From NCBI GenBank assembly GCA_963727545.1, contig CAVSGS010000033.1, positions 70,769 through 134,768 of the forward strand: DNA of 64,000 nucleotides, written 5' to 3'. This DNA is from Flexifilum sp963727545 (lineage in GTDB: Bacteria > Chloroflexota > Anaerolineae > Aggregatilineales > Phototrophicaceae). The first letter of the stretch is position 1; the number at the start of each line of letters is the position of its first letter. The position numbers were made by a program, and so were the translations under genes. This document shows positions 7,910 to 16,508 of this stretch, piece after piece. The notes beneath the pieces were generated by a model that was not told where the DNA came from, did no database searches, and worked only from the letters and a program-made list of their open reading frames with translations.

Positions 7910-9842
7910 AGGGTTCAACTTTCATTTGATGAAAAGACATAGGCAGGCTGACCGTGACGGTCGTTCCCTGACCGATCAGCGACGTGACGGTGACCTTACC
8001 GCCGACACTCTCTGCACGTTCTCGCATGGTCTGCAAGCCGAAATGACCGTGCGCCACCGCGCCCGGTGCAATGCCAACACCATCGTCGGCGATCCAAATC
8101 TCGATTCGGTCCCGCTGCGACCGGAACGTAACCCGAACGTGTTCCGCTTGGGCGTGCTTGCGGACGTTGGCGAGCGCCTCTTGCACGATCCGCACGCATT
8201 CCGTTTCCGCCAGCGGCGCCAGCGCCAATTCACTATCACATTGATCGACGATTTCGGTGATCACGCCCGTCTGGATGCCGAATTCCTCGACGTATTCCTT
8301 CAAGGCGGCGATCAAGCTGGTCTTTCCCGCCAGCGCGGTACGCAGACTCAGGATGTTTTCACGCACGTCCGCCTGCGCTGATTTGATCGACTTGCGCGCC
8401 TCTTGCAGTTCCTCGAGCACCGCTGCTTGATCGCCCTGATGCACCAACGCCTCTAGCGTCTGCATCTCGATGCCGAGATAGCCGAGGATTTGGGCGAGGC
8501 TGTCGTGCATTTCGCGCGCGATGCGTGACCGTTCGTCGATCACCGCGAGCGACTGAAGTCCCGCCGCCATCGACGCATGTTCGAGCGCAATGACCGCCTG
8601 ATTAGCGACGTACCCCAAGCCGATCAGATCGGTGCAGGTGAACGGTTTTCCAACAGTTCTGCCCAGCCAGAGCGCGCCGATCAGGGTCGTATTCAACTTG
8701 AGCGGAACCATTGCCGCGGTCTCCGCGTGAACCAGACGTCCATTGATCTGCCACTCGAAGACGCCGCCGATGTCTTCTGGATAGCGGAGCGGAATACCCA
8801 ACCGCACCGCGTCGAGAATCACCGCGCTCTCGACCGGCTCCGATGCCATGACCTGCGCTTCGCCCGACGTAACCTGCACCTTGAAGCAGAGCTGCTCTTT
8901 ACCCTCATACAGCGCGATCACCGCAGTGTCCGCCGTCAGCATCTCGCGCGCCTCGATCACCACGTCTTTCATGACTTCGTCGGCTTCTTCCATCCCGGCG
9001 ATGCGGCGACCAATCTTCACCAGCGCGTCCAGCCAGACTTCCGTCTCCTGCCGCGTCTTCGTATGAATCGTCAGCGCGATCCGCTGTGCCTCGCGCCGCG
9101 CTTCTTCCAGTTGTTTGATCTTCCGCTTGCGCTCGACTTCAAAGACGTTCATCGACGCCGTCACCAGCACCGCGACCAACATCATCAGCAGCAGCCGCCA
9201 CGTCACCGATGAAACGCCGAAGACTATGATATTGGCTTCACTGGGAAGCCAAATGCTGCTCGATACCGTGAGTGAGAAGCCCGCATTGAGCAGGAAGGCG
9301 ACTGCCGTCGCCAGCAATATGCTGGGTACGGGTACGTCATCGCCTTGCTTCAGGCGAGTCCACTGCCGGATGAATCCCAACGCCGCGAGAATGTCACCGG
9401 GCAGCAGTAGTAGATAATGCGACCACTGGATAATCGTCGTTTGGATGTCGCTGGCAGTCAAGACAACGACGATGCAGTAGGCGATCACCACCGCGATCGG
9501 GATGAGCAGCACCACGGGCAGCAAATTCAGCCATGCGGGCAGAGCGCCGGCTTCGGCGATCAAACCGGAGCCAAAGCGGACCAGACAAACACCGGCAGCG
9601 ATCAGCGAAACCAAAATGATGACCGAAAGCGCGTCGAACGGATGCCCACCAATTCGGTCGGCGTCCAGCATCACCGCCCAACTGTAGACACTGCTCAGCA
9701 GCGCATACGCGCCCAGCCATGGAAACTGATGTCCAAGCGCAATTTCACTATCACCGCGCCCGCGCAGCAGAACGACCAACCCCATCGTGAAGCAGGTTAG
9801 CCCAAGCAGAAACAGATTTAAGGGTATCATCTCATCACGCAT
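7881..9842 (-). CDS. Membrane sensor histidine kinase, NarX/LiaS type
   Basis: 653 residues. About six or seven hydrophobic segments fill residues 5-225 and end in a charged, coiled-coil linker (FEVERKRKIKQLEEARREAQR). A GAF-like domain follows at about 255-425. The HisKA_3 motif ERSRIAREMHDSLAQ puts the phosphorylated His near 446, and the HATPase ends the protein (EALANVRKHAQA, DDGVGI, GHFGLQTMRERA). The input is therefore membrane or cytosolic rather than a large periplasmic domain. Cognate regulator directly follows with overlapping reading frames. The signal is unknown; the context suggests respiratory or redox control. The 200-bp gap to the next, divergent gene should hold promoters in both directions. 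Confidence 0.93.
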   Translation of the reverse strand: MRDEMIPLNLFLLGLTCFTMGLVVLLRGRGDSEIALGHQFPWLGAYALLSSVYSWAVMLDADRIGGHPFDALSVIILVSLIAAGVCLVRFGSGLIAEAGALPAWLNLLPVVLLIPIAVVIAYCIVVVLTASDIQTTIIQWSHYLLLLPGDILAALGFIRQWTRLKQGDDVPVPSILLATAVAFLLNAGFSLTVSSSIWLPSEANIIVFGVSSVTWRLLLMMLVAVLVTASMNVFEVERKRKIKQLEEARREAQRIALTIHTKTRQETEVWLDALVKIGRRIAGMEEADEVMKDVVIEAREMLTADTAVIALYEGKEQLCFKVQVTSGEAQVMASEPVESAVILDAVRLGIPLRYPEDIGGVFEWQINGRLVHAETAAMVPLKLNTTLIGALWLGRTVGKPFTCTDLIGLGYVANQAVIALEHASMAAGLQSLAVIDERSRIAREMHDSLAQILGYLGIEMQTLEALVHQGDQAAVLEELQEARKSIKSAQADVRENILSLRTALAGKTSLIAALKEYVEEFGIQTGVITEIVDQCDSELALAPLAETECVRIVQEALANVRKHAQAEHVRVTFRSQRDRIEIWIADDGVGIAPGAVAHGHFGLQTMRERAESVGGKVTVTSLIGQGTTVTVSLPMSFHQMKVEPYVTPANARS

Positions 9843-10044
9843 CGACTACTTACCCTCTGATCATTACGCTAGCTCCTAAATTCTGCCAGTTACATTCGTT
9901 ACCGTTGGCGCGCTAATGATCCTCATTTCTTGTAGCAGATTCGCAGTAACCCTATTACAATGAGAGCCTTCAGAGCGATTCCATCGCTTCGATTTAACGA
10001 CGAACACCTACCTCGTAACGAACATTTCAGAAAAGGATCCCCCA

Positions 10045-10362
10045 ATGGCTGACGAGATTCCGAACACCTTCCAGAGTCTCCGTGAGACCTACCCCGAAAT
10101 CGCCGAAGCGTATGAAGCGCTGGCGCAAGCGGCTCACGCCGCCGGTTCGCTGAGCGACCGCGAGCGGCAACTCGTCAAGCTGGCACTCGCTATCGGCGCC
10201 GGGCTTGAGGGCGCGAGCCACTCCCATGCCCGCCGAGGTCTCGAACAGGGGCTAACCGCTGAGGAACTGCGCCAAGTCGCTTTGCTCGGCATTACGACGC
10301 TCGGCTTTCCTTCGGCGGTCCGTGGTTATACGTGGATCAATGACGTCGTGGAGAAGAAATAG
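10045..10362 (+). CDS. Carboxymuconolactone decarboxylase / AhpD-like family protein
   Basis: A 105-residue helical protein of the CMD family. Visible are LSDRERQLVKLALAI and the HSHARRGLEQGLTAEELRQV helix pair that forms the family active-site fold. The CxxC pair of AhpD peroxidases is absent: the corresponding stretch reads EGASHSHARR, so it is not a thiol peroxidase. AAAGGATC precedes the ATG. It lies 40 bases before mobA and divergent from the NarX-like kinase, so it probably belongs to the molybdenum-enzyme regulon, but its reaction is unknown. Confidence 0.85.
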   Translation: MADEIPNTFQSLRETYPEIAEAYEALAQAAHAAGSLSDRERQLVKLALAIGAGLEGASHSHARRGLEQGLTAEELRQVALLGITTLGFPSAVRGYTWINDVVEKK

Positions 10363-10402
10363 TACATTACGCGCTGTTTACATCACTGCATGAGTCCGCA
10401 CA

Positions 10403-11035
10403 ATGAATTACCTCGAAACGAGTCCGGTGACGGTCGCGATCCTAGCTGGGGGCGCGTCGCGGCGCATGGGCGCCAACAAGAGTCTGGTCGAACTGGAAGG
10501 CAAGCCGCTCATTCAGCACGTTCTTGACCGCGTACAGCGCTTGAATGTCCCGATCTTGCTGGTGACCAATCAATTCGACCTGTACCGGCGCTTTCAAGTC
10601 AGCATGGTCGCCGACGTGCTGCCGGGCAAAGGATCGCTCGGTGGCATTTACAGCGCGCTGACCCACAGCAGCAGCCCCTTTACGCTCTGCGTTGCCTGCG
10701 ACATGCCGTTCCTCAACGTTGACCTGCTGACTTACTTGCTGTCGCTGCGCACCGGCTTCGACGCCGTCGTACCGATGATCGAGAGTCAACCGCAAGGGCT
10801 TCATGCGGTCTATCACCGCCGCTGTACCCAGCCGATCCGAAATCTGCTCGATCGCAATGAACTGCGCATTAGCGGAATTTTCGATCACCTGCGCGTGCGA
10901 CTGGTCAGCGAAGCCGCCATTCGCCTGATTGATCCAGACCTGCGCTCGTTCACGAATCTCAACACACCCGAAGAATTGGCGCGCGTGCGCCGCGAGATCG
11001 ACGAAGCTGTTCCCCCATCCCCCAAAGCCGAGTAG
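10403..11035 (+). CDS. mobA: Molybdenum cofactor guanylyltransferase MobA
   Basis: Attaches GMP to molybdopterin to make the guanine-dinucleotide cofactor used by DMSO-reductase-family enzymes. The 210-residue protein has the nucleotide-binding signature LAGGASRRMGANKSL at residues 14-28, DVLPGKGSLGGI near 74, the metal-binding CDMPFL near 101, and the C-terminal FTNLNTPEEL. Length and motif order are normal. Its presence fits the TorD-like chaperone across the divergent promoter, because TorD-type chaperones serve enzymes that carry this form of the cofactor. Confidence 0.93.
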   Translation: MNYLETSPVTVAILAGGASRRMGANKSLVELEGKPLIQHVLDRVQRLNVPILLVTNQFDLYRRFQVSMVADVLPGKGSLGGIYSALTHSSSPFTLCVACDMPFLNVDLLTYLLSLRTGFDAVVPMIESQPQGLHAVYHRRCTQPIRNLLDRNELRISGIFDHLRVRLVSEAAIRLIDPDLRSFTNLNTPEELARVRREIDEAVPPSPKAE

Positions 11036-11064
11036 GTTCTTACCAGCTGCGCTGCAATCTTGGT

Positions 11065-11087
11065 CGGGCGCGCGCTGCGTGCGCCCG
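11065..11087. repeat. Dispersed G/C palindrome, copy 1
   Basis: Arms CGGGCGC and GCGCCCG around a GCGC-rich centre. First of many short palindromes with a GGG(G)C...G(C)CCC core in this window. It lies between mobA and the convergent kinase gene, where it may also end transcripts. Confidence 0.7.
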
Positions 11088-11128
11088 TTACTGGTTCGCT
11101 CTAGGGAAGAGCTAGGGTGTTTTCGCAG

Positions 11129-11148
11129 GGGCGCACGGCTGTGCGCCC
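11129..11148. repeat. Dispersed G/C palindrome, copy 2
   Basis: Perfect arms GGGCGCAC and GTGCGCCC with a GGCT loop, in the same mobA-kinase gap as copy 1. Confidence 0.75.
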
Positions 11149-11183
11149 GAGTTACAGACGCGTTGTATCGCAGCGCTTATCGA

Positions 11184-13355
11184 TTAGGAGAGCCGCGCCG
11201 GCAGCGACAGCGACACGTCCGCATTAACTTCGACGCTGTAATAACGGGGAGACAGCTTTTCGACTACTGCCGTGATGAGCTTGAGGATCTCACTGGCATA
11301 CAAGCCGCCGCGCTGATGGATCATGAATCCGGCTTCGCTCGGCGCCCCTCCCAGTGAAAAACTGGTCGTCAGCACCATAAACGGTAGCGCAGCATAAGCC
11401 GATTGCGCGCGCGTCTCCAGTAAGAGCCGCAGACCATCGGTGCCGGTCGTCACCGAGTTCAGCAGCACGAGATCGGGCTGGCGTGCAGCAATCGCGGCAA
11501 GCGCCTGCTCGTAATCGTAAACCCGGCGCACCACAAAATCGCGATCGCTGGCTTCCAGCATCCGCTCGATCAGCAGCGCAAACCCCCGATCCGAGCAGGC
11601 GATCAGCACCTCGCGCCCGCCACCAATCCGATCAATCTCGTCGAGCAGTGTCTCCTGCGTGATCGGTTTGGTCAGGTAAGCCTGCACGCCGAGTTCCTTT
11701 GCGCCACGAGCATCAGCGTCGCGCGGCAGTGCGCACTCGACCACCGGCACGCCCAACTCAGCAATCGCTTGCCAGATCGCTTCGGCATCGTCGCGGATGT
11801 CGTGGATGATCAGCTTCGGATGATGGGTCAGCACCATTTCCGGGAGATGGCGCGCGTCATGCACCGCGATGACCTCACAGTCCTGCAACGCCCGTTCCAG
11901 CAGCGCCAGCGCCGTGGTTTCCGCACCCAAAACCAGCACCGAACGATCCGCCGCCTCAGTCGACGCCGCACCGCCGTCCAACTGCGCTGTGCGCGCCCCA
12001 ACCGGTGCTTCCCAAATCGGCAGTGCGAAGGAAAAACACGAGCCGACTCCCTCCTCGCTTTCCGCCCAAATCCGCCCGTGATGCACTTCGACAAAGCGCT
12101 TGCTGATCGCCAGCCCCAGCCCTGCCCCGCTGCGACTGCGGCTCAAGGATGGGTTCGCCTGAAAGAACTCGTCAAAGATGTGCGGCAGCTTGTCGGCAGG
12201 GATGCCGGAACCAGTGTCGCGCACACTGATGACAACTTCACGCTTGACCTGCTGCGCCGAAAGTTCGATCGCGCCCGCATCGGTGAAGCGGCAGGCGTTG
12301 TTGAGTAGATTGAGGATCACTTGACGGATGCGCGTGCAGTCGATGTCAACGACCGGCAAATCGTCTGGCGCTGAACACTTCAAACGGAGGTCGCGCCCCT
12401 GAATCGAATGCTCGACGATGTCGAGGGTATCGCGCAGGAACGGCGCCAGCGCCGTCGGCTCGGTCGAGATGTTGAAGCCGGTCATCTCGAAGCGCGAGAG
12501 GTCGAGAATGTCGCCGATCAGCCCCAAGAGGTGTTGGCTGTTCCGGTAAATTTGATGAATATCCCGGCGTAATCCCGGCGTCCACGCGACATCTCCATAG
12601 ACGTCAGGCGAGAGATACATCATCTCGCTGAAGCCCAAAATCAGGTTGAGCGGGGTCCACAACTCGTGGCTGATGTTGGCGGCGAACTGCTCCTTGAGCC
12701 GTCGGGCATCTTCGGCGTGTTTGCGCGCCCAGACCAGTTCAAGCTGGATGTGCTGCTGCGCCGCATAAGCCGATCGCAGTGATTTGAGCGCCTGACTCAG
12801 TTCCGCCCGGTGGTCGCGCGTCGCGTCGAGCAGCTGCTGACTGCGATCCTGCATAGCGGTGTACCAGTGAACGACCGTGAAGAAGGTGTAAGCGCTGATC
12901 CAGCTCGATCCGGCAGTCAGCACCAGTAAGACCGTCAGTTCCAGCAGCGGATAATGGCGAACGCCCGTCAGATTGAGCAGCGCAGCTTCGACCACGAAAA
13001 TCGCCGCGCTGAACATGCCGCTGTTGCTGATCAGCATGGCGCTGATAAAAACCCAGATGACGGTCAGAAACGGCAGCAGCGGATCGACAAAGGTCAGCAC
13101 GGCGATGGTCAGAAACGCGACCATCCCCCAGACGAAGAGGTAACGCGCCAGCACCGGCTTCTGGTTAAGCAGAATTTGAACGCCCCGGCTGAAGACGATC
13201 AGCGCCAGCGGAATCCAAACGCTGGCGAACGGCAGGTCGCGGCGCACGAGAACGTACCACATCGCCAAGATCCCAAACCCGATCAACAGGAAGCCCAAGC
13301 GATAGATCAGGCGCGCGCGCACCTCTTCCAAACTGCGGCTAAAGCTGTACGCCAT
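11184..13355 (-). CDS. Membrane histidine kinase with two degenerate receiver domains
   Basis: 723 residues. Hydrophobic segments occupy about residues 18-185, followed by a coiled-coil. The dimerisation motif reads ISHELWTPLNLILGFSEMM, with Trp in place of the usual Arg after HEL. The HATPase is complete (NLLNNACRFTDAG, DTGSGIP, GAGLGLAIS). After it come two receiver-like folds. The first (SVLVLGAETT...LIIHDI) keeps one Asp but lacks the N-terminal acidic pair. The second (EVLIACSDRG...LVLLNSV) has Asn in place of the acceptor Asp. Both look like pseudo-receivers. It follows the HTH/receiver gene on the same strand (99-base gap) and is divergent from the polyol importer, so it probably senses availability of that importer's substrate or a related cue. 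Confidence 0.9.
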   Translation of the reverse strand: MAYSFSRSLEEVRARLIYRLGFLLIGFGILAMWYVLVRRDLPFASVWIPLALIVFSRGVQILLNQKPVLARYLFVWGMVAFLTIAVLTFVDPLLPFLTVIWVFISAMLISNSGMFSAAIFVVEAALLNLTGVRHYPLLELTVLLVLTAGSSWISAYTFFTVVHWYTAMQDRSQQLLDATRDHRAELSQALKSLRSAYAAQQHIQLELVWARKHAEDARRLKEQFAANISHELWTPLNLILGFSEMMYLSPDVYGDVAWTPGLRRDIHQIYRNSQHLLGLIGDILDLSRFEMTGFNISTEPTALAPFLRDTLDIVEHSIQGRDLRLKCSAPDDLPVVDIDCTRIRQVILNLLNNACRFTDAGAIELSAQQVKREVVISVRDTGSGIPADKLPHIFDEFFQANPSLSRSRSGAGLGLAISKRFVEVHHGRIWAESEEGVGSCFSFALPIWEAPVGARTAQLDGGAASTEAADRSVLVLGAETTALALLERALQDCEVIAVHDARHLPEMVLTHHPKLIIHDIRDDAEAIWQAIAELGVPVVECALPRDADARGAKELGVQAYLTKPITQETLLDEIDRIGGGREVLIACSDRGFALLIERMLEASDRDFVVRRVYDYEQALAAIAARQPDLVLLNSVTTGTDGLRLLLETRAQSAYAALPFMVLTTSFSLGGAPSEAGFMIHQRGGLYASEILKLITAVVEKLSPRYYSVEVNADVSLSLPARLS

Positions 13356-13396
13356 AGATCGTCGTCCTACATCCTAAGTAACCATTGGTGCTAGTC

Positions 13397-13418
13397 GGGG
13401 CATCGTGTGCCATGCCCC
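13397..13418. repeat. Dispersed G/C palindrome, copy 3
   Basis: Arms GGGGCAT and ATGCCCC around CGTGTGCC, between the two regulator genes. Same core as the other copies but a different inner stem. Confidence 0.6.
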
Positions 13419-13454
13419 TAAATCTACTCTCAAATCTGCAACTGACATCAAAGG

Positions 13455-14672
13455 TTAGCTGATGGCTATTTGTTCGAGCGCCGCCAGAATTTGCTCGCGG
13501 TTGGCGGGCTTCGAGACGAACCCGGTCGCGCCGAGGGAGTAAGCTAGCTGTGCATCGTTGAACACGGTACACACAAGGATCGGGGTTTGCGCTGTCGCCG
13601 GTCGCGCCCGCAGGCGCTGCAAGAGTTCCCAGCCATCGCGCTCCGGCATCATCACGTCAAGGATGATCAGCGCGGGGTTAAGTTCCTGCGCCTGCTCGAC
13701 GATGTCCTGTCCACCCGACGCGCTGACGACGAGATAGTTGTAGCCTTCCAGAAAGCGCTCCAACAGATCGACCCAGCCTTGGTTGTCGTCGATGATGAAG
13801 ATCGTTGCCGTCTGCGAGGTCATCCGCAGCACGATTTCGATTTCCGGCGCCGCCGAGTCGTCACAGACGAACTGCCAGCGCAGCCGCTCCGCCAGCTTGA
13901 TCACCGTAGCGAAACTCGCCTTCACGTCGATACCGTCCGCTGCGACATAACTCAGCGTCAGCGTAACCCGAGCGCTGTCGCTGGCGAACGCTGCTTGCAA
14001 GCGCGCGTGATCCATTTGCTGGACGATGTGACTAAGCAGACTCACCATGATTTGGTGCGCCAACGCCGCATCGGTCGAGAGCATCATGGGTTCAGCGTCG
14101 CCGGTGATGCCGAGTTGGACGCTCTGCTGCTGCGCCAGCTTCTCGATCGCCCGCGTCGCCTGCTGAAATACCTCGCCGATGTCCACCGGGTTGAAGCTCA
14201 GCCGCAGCCGCGCCACTTCCGACTCGAGCGAAAAATCATCTTGCTGCGGAGGCGGCGGCAGGCGATTATTCCACAGCACCGCCGCGACCCGCTCCTGCCC
14301 CCGCCGCAAATCGCGGTATGCCTGCCGCTCCGACAAACCCAGTTCCGCGGCAGTCACTTGAATATTCAATCCTTCGACGTAGTACAGATGCAGGATGTTA
14401 TACAGCCGCGCGACCGGATCGCGGAAATGAAGGTCAGGTTGAGGCTTCAGCGCCTCGATTGCCTTGATCAGATCGTAGCGCAGCTTGTGTCCGGCGGACT
14501 TCGCTGACAGGTCGCTGTCTTGGTCGTAATAGCGCGCCAGCGGATGCTGCTGTAGGGCAGCAAAATCGTACAGATGCTCCAGCGCTTGCTTGACTTGCTC
14601 CACAAACGCCTCGAACAGGCTGTCTCCCGCTTGCGGAGCGTTCGCGCGGGCAGCGAACTCGTTTTCAGTCAT
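13455..14672 (-). CDS. HTH / ATPase-like / receiver regulator
   Basis: 405 residues. The N-terminal third carries a helix-turn-helix (about residues 88-125, VEGLNIQVTAAELGLSERQA then YRDLRRG) that could bind DNA. The middle (about 150-275) resembles a histidine-kinase ATPase fold but has no N-, G1- or G2-box, so it is probably non-catalytic. The C-terminal receiver is complete: FIIDDNQ, acceptor Asp in LIILDVMMPERDG, CTVF and KPAN. This layout is unusual for a response regulator because the output domain precedes the receiver. It is probably the partner of the kinase just downstream and may control the divergent ABC importer. Confidence 0.82.
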   Translation of the reverse strand: MTENEFAARANAPQAGDSLFEAFVEQVKQALEHLYDFAALQQHPLARYYDQDSDLSAKSAGHKLRYDLIKAIEALKPQPDLHFRDPVARLYNILHLYYVEGLNIQVTAAELGLSERQAYRDLRRGQERVAAVLWNNRLPPPPQQDDFSLESEVARLRLSFNPVDIGEVFQQATRAIEKLAQQQSVQLGITGDAEPMMLSTDAALAHQIMVSLLSHIVQQMDHARLQAAFASDSARVTLTLSYVAADGIDVKASFATVIKLAERLRWQFVCDDSAAPEIEIVLRMTSQTATIFIIDDNQGWVDLLERFLEGYNYLVVSASGGQDIVEQAQELNPALIILDVMMPERDGWELLQRLRARPATAQTPILVCTVFNDAQLAYSLGATGFVSKPANREQILAALEQIAIS

Positions 14673-14764
14673 GACGGCATTTACTCATCGGATGCTGCAA
14701 TCGGCGAACGATAGGCGTACAGCTAACACGAAGCCAGCGACAAGCGATGCCTTGCTGTCAAAAC

Positions 14765-14784
14765 TTTGGCAGATTTTTGGCAGA
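14765..14784. promoter_or_regulatory. Possible operator: TTTGGCAGA direct repeat
   Basis: TTTGGCAGA occurs at 14765-14773 and 14776-14784, one helical turn (11 bp) apart. A related inverted sequence GCCAAATCTGGC lies about 90 bases further on. All are in the divergent gap (14673-14983) between the HTH regulator and the polyol-importer binding protein, so they are candidate sites for that regulator. The gap also holds an AT-rich stretch near 14815-14855 that could be a promoter. Confidence 0.45.
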
Positions 14785-14983
14785 GACCATAAGGGTTGAT
14801 TAGCTATACTGAAAGAATAATACATTGAGGTTTATATCGTTTTTTCTAATTTTAGCACAGGTTCACAAGCCAAATCTGGCTGACAAATTAAAGCTTGACA
14901 CCCCAAACCCGGGATTTCTCGATCACTTGGATCGATTTTCCATCTCTGTCAAGTAATTTATTGAGAATACAAGGAGTTTGTCC

Positions 14984-16345
14984 ATGAAGAAGCGTTTTTC
15001 TTTCTTTGTTGTTCTGCTTGCGCTGACCTGTCTATTGATTGTGCAGCTTCCGCTCGTGCAAGCCCAAGAGCCGGTGACCATCACTGTCGCCGTGGTCAAT
15101 AACCCCGACCAACGCCGACTGCTCGAACTCTCCGATCAATTTCACGCGGCTTATCCGAATATCAACGTCTCGTTCGTCATGCTGCCCGAAAACGAACTTC
15201 GCGCCCGGGTGACGACTGACATCACCACCGGCACCGGCTCGTTCGACATCGTGCAAATCGGCGCCTTCGAAACCCCGATTTTCGCCCAAAACGGCTGGCT
15301 GGCTTCGGTTTCCGGCTTGATGGATCAGTACCCCGACAGCGTGCAGCCCAATTACGACACCGAAGACCTGCTGGAGCCGGTTCGTAAGGGGCTGTCCTAT
15401 GAAGATCAACTCTATGCCCTCCCCTTCTACGCCGAATCGAGCATGACCTTCTACAACAAGCAGATGTTCGCTGACGCCGGGCTGGAAATGCCCGACGAGC
15501 CGACGTGGGATCAAATCCGCGAATTCGCCTGCACCCTGCATGACCCGGCGAACAACCAATACGGAATCGCGCTGCGCGGTCTGCCCGGTTGGGGCGAAGT
15601 CCTCGCGCCGCTGGACACCGTGATCAACACCTTCGGCGGTCGCTGGTTTGACGAAAATTGGCAGCCTCAGTTGAATACGCAGGAATGGCACGACGCGGTC
15701 AGCTTCTACGTCAGCTTGCTGCAAGACTGTGGCGTCCCCGGTGCAGCCAATAATGGTTTCTCCGAGTCGCTCACGCTGATGGCGCAGGGACAGGCAGCGA
15801 TGTGGGTCGACGCGACCGTCGCCGCTGGCTTCCTGACCGACCCCAGCCAGTCGCAGATCGTCGACGATGTTGGCTTCGTCATGGCACCGCATGGTGACGT
15901 CATGAAGGGCTATCACTGGCTCTGGATTTGGTCGTATGCCATTCCGCAGACCAGCCAGCACCAAGACGCCGCCTTGCAGTTCCTCACGTGGTCGACCAGC
16001 AAGGATTACATCGACCTCGTCGGTGAGACCTATGGTTGGCAGACGGTCCCGCCGGGAACGCGTCAATCCACCTACGACAATCCGAAGTATCAGGAAGCGG
16101 CAGGCGCATTCGCCAACGTGACGCTCAACTCGATCAACACCGCCGACCCGACCGACGCGACCCGCGACCCGGTGCCCTACACCGGCGTGCAGTTCGTCGG
16201 TATCCCCGAATTCCAAGGCTTCGGCACGGACGTCTCCCAGCAGATTTCCGCCGCCATCGCCGGGCAGATCAGTGTCGATGATGCGCTCACCCGCAGTCAA
16301 GACATTGTCACCCGCGCCATGAAGGACGCCGGCTACATCCAGTAA
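14984..16345 (+). CDS. ABC transporter substrate-binding protein, family 1 (polyol type)
   Basis: 453 residues with a Sec signal peptide (MKKRFSFFVVLLALTCLLIV, cleaved near AQA). The family-1 solute-binding fold is evident: ELSDQFHAAYPNINVSF, GTGSFDIVQIG, and YALPFYAESSMTFYNKQMF with the usual hinge and Tyr/Asn pattern. No lipobox cysteine is present. The ATG at 14984 has a perfect AAGGAG at 14971-14976. The companions, two permeases and a medium-chain dehydrogenase, resemble the sorbitol/mannitol (Smo) arrangement, so a polyol is the likely ligand. No ATPase is encoded here; such systems commonly borrow a shared MsmK/MalK-type ATPase. Confidence 0.9.
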   Translation: MKKRFSFFVVLLALTCLLIVQLPLVQAQEPVTITVAVVNNPDQRRLLELSDQFHAAYPNINVSFVMLPENELRARVTTDITTGTGSFDIVQIGAFETPIFAQNGWLASVSGLMDQYPDSVQPNYDTEDLLEPVRKGLSYEDQLYALPFYAESSMTFYNKQMFADAGLEMPDEPTWDQIREFACTLHDPANNQYGIALRGLPGWGEVLAPLDTVINTFGGRWFDENWQPQLNTQEWHDAVSFYVSLLQDCGVPGAANNGFSESLTLMAQGQAAMWVDATVAAGFLTDPSQSQIVDDVGFVMAPHGDVMKGYHWLWIWSYAIPQTSQHQDAALQFLTWSTSKDYIDLVGETYGWQTVPPGTRQSTYDNPKYQEAAGAFANVTLNSINTADPTDATRDPVPYTGVQFVGIPEFQGFGTDVSQQISAAIAGQISVDDALTRSQDIVTRAMKDAGYIQ

Positions 16346-16356
16346 GCAGCGAATGT

Positions 16357-16391
16357 CAGCGTCGGGGCAGATTGATTGTGCCCCGACGCTG
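16357..16391 (+). terminator. Intercistronic hairpin after the binding-protein gene
   Basis: Perfect 13-bp arms CAGCGTCGGGGCA (16357-16369) and TGCCCCGACGCTG (16379-16391) around a 9-base loop, 12 bases past the stop. There is no long T-run, so it is more likely an mRNA-stabilising or partly terminating hairpin that raises binding protein over permease. It shares the GGGGCA/TGCCCC core of the dispersed palindromes. Confidence 0.65.
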
Positions 16392-16508
16392 CGCCTTTGT
16401 GCGCTCGCCGCAAATCGGCTGAGAGGGTGACGCTGATCGCCCTCTCAGGTTAAAGTGAACACAGCGATTTACGCTGAAAACGACTTATTTTTAAGAGACG
16501 TGATACCT

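Noticed and set aside
10045..10362. AhpD-type peroxidase
   Set aside because: The CxxC pair required for that activity is missing; only the general CMD fold is supported.
15032..16300. 422-codon open frame on the minus strand
   Set aside because: Antisense to the polyol-type binding protein, which has a signal peptide and a perfect ribosome-binding site.
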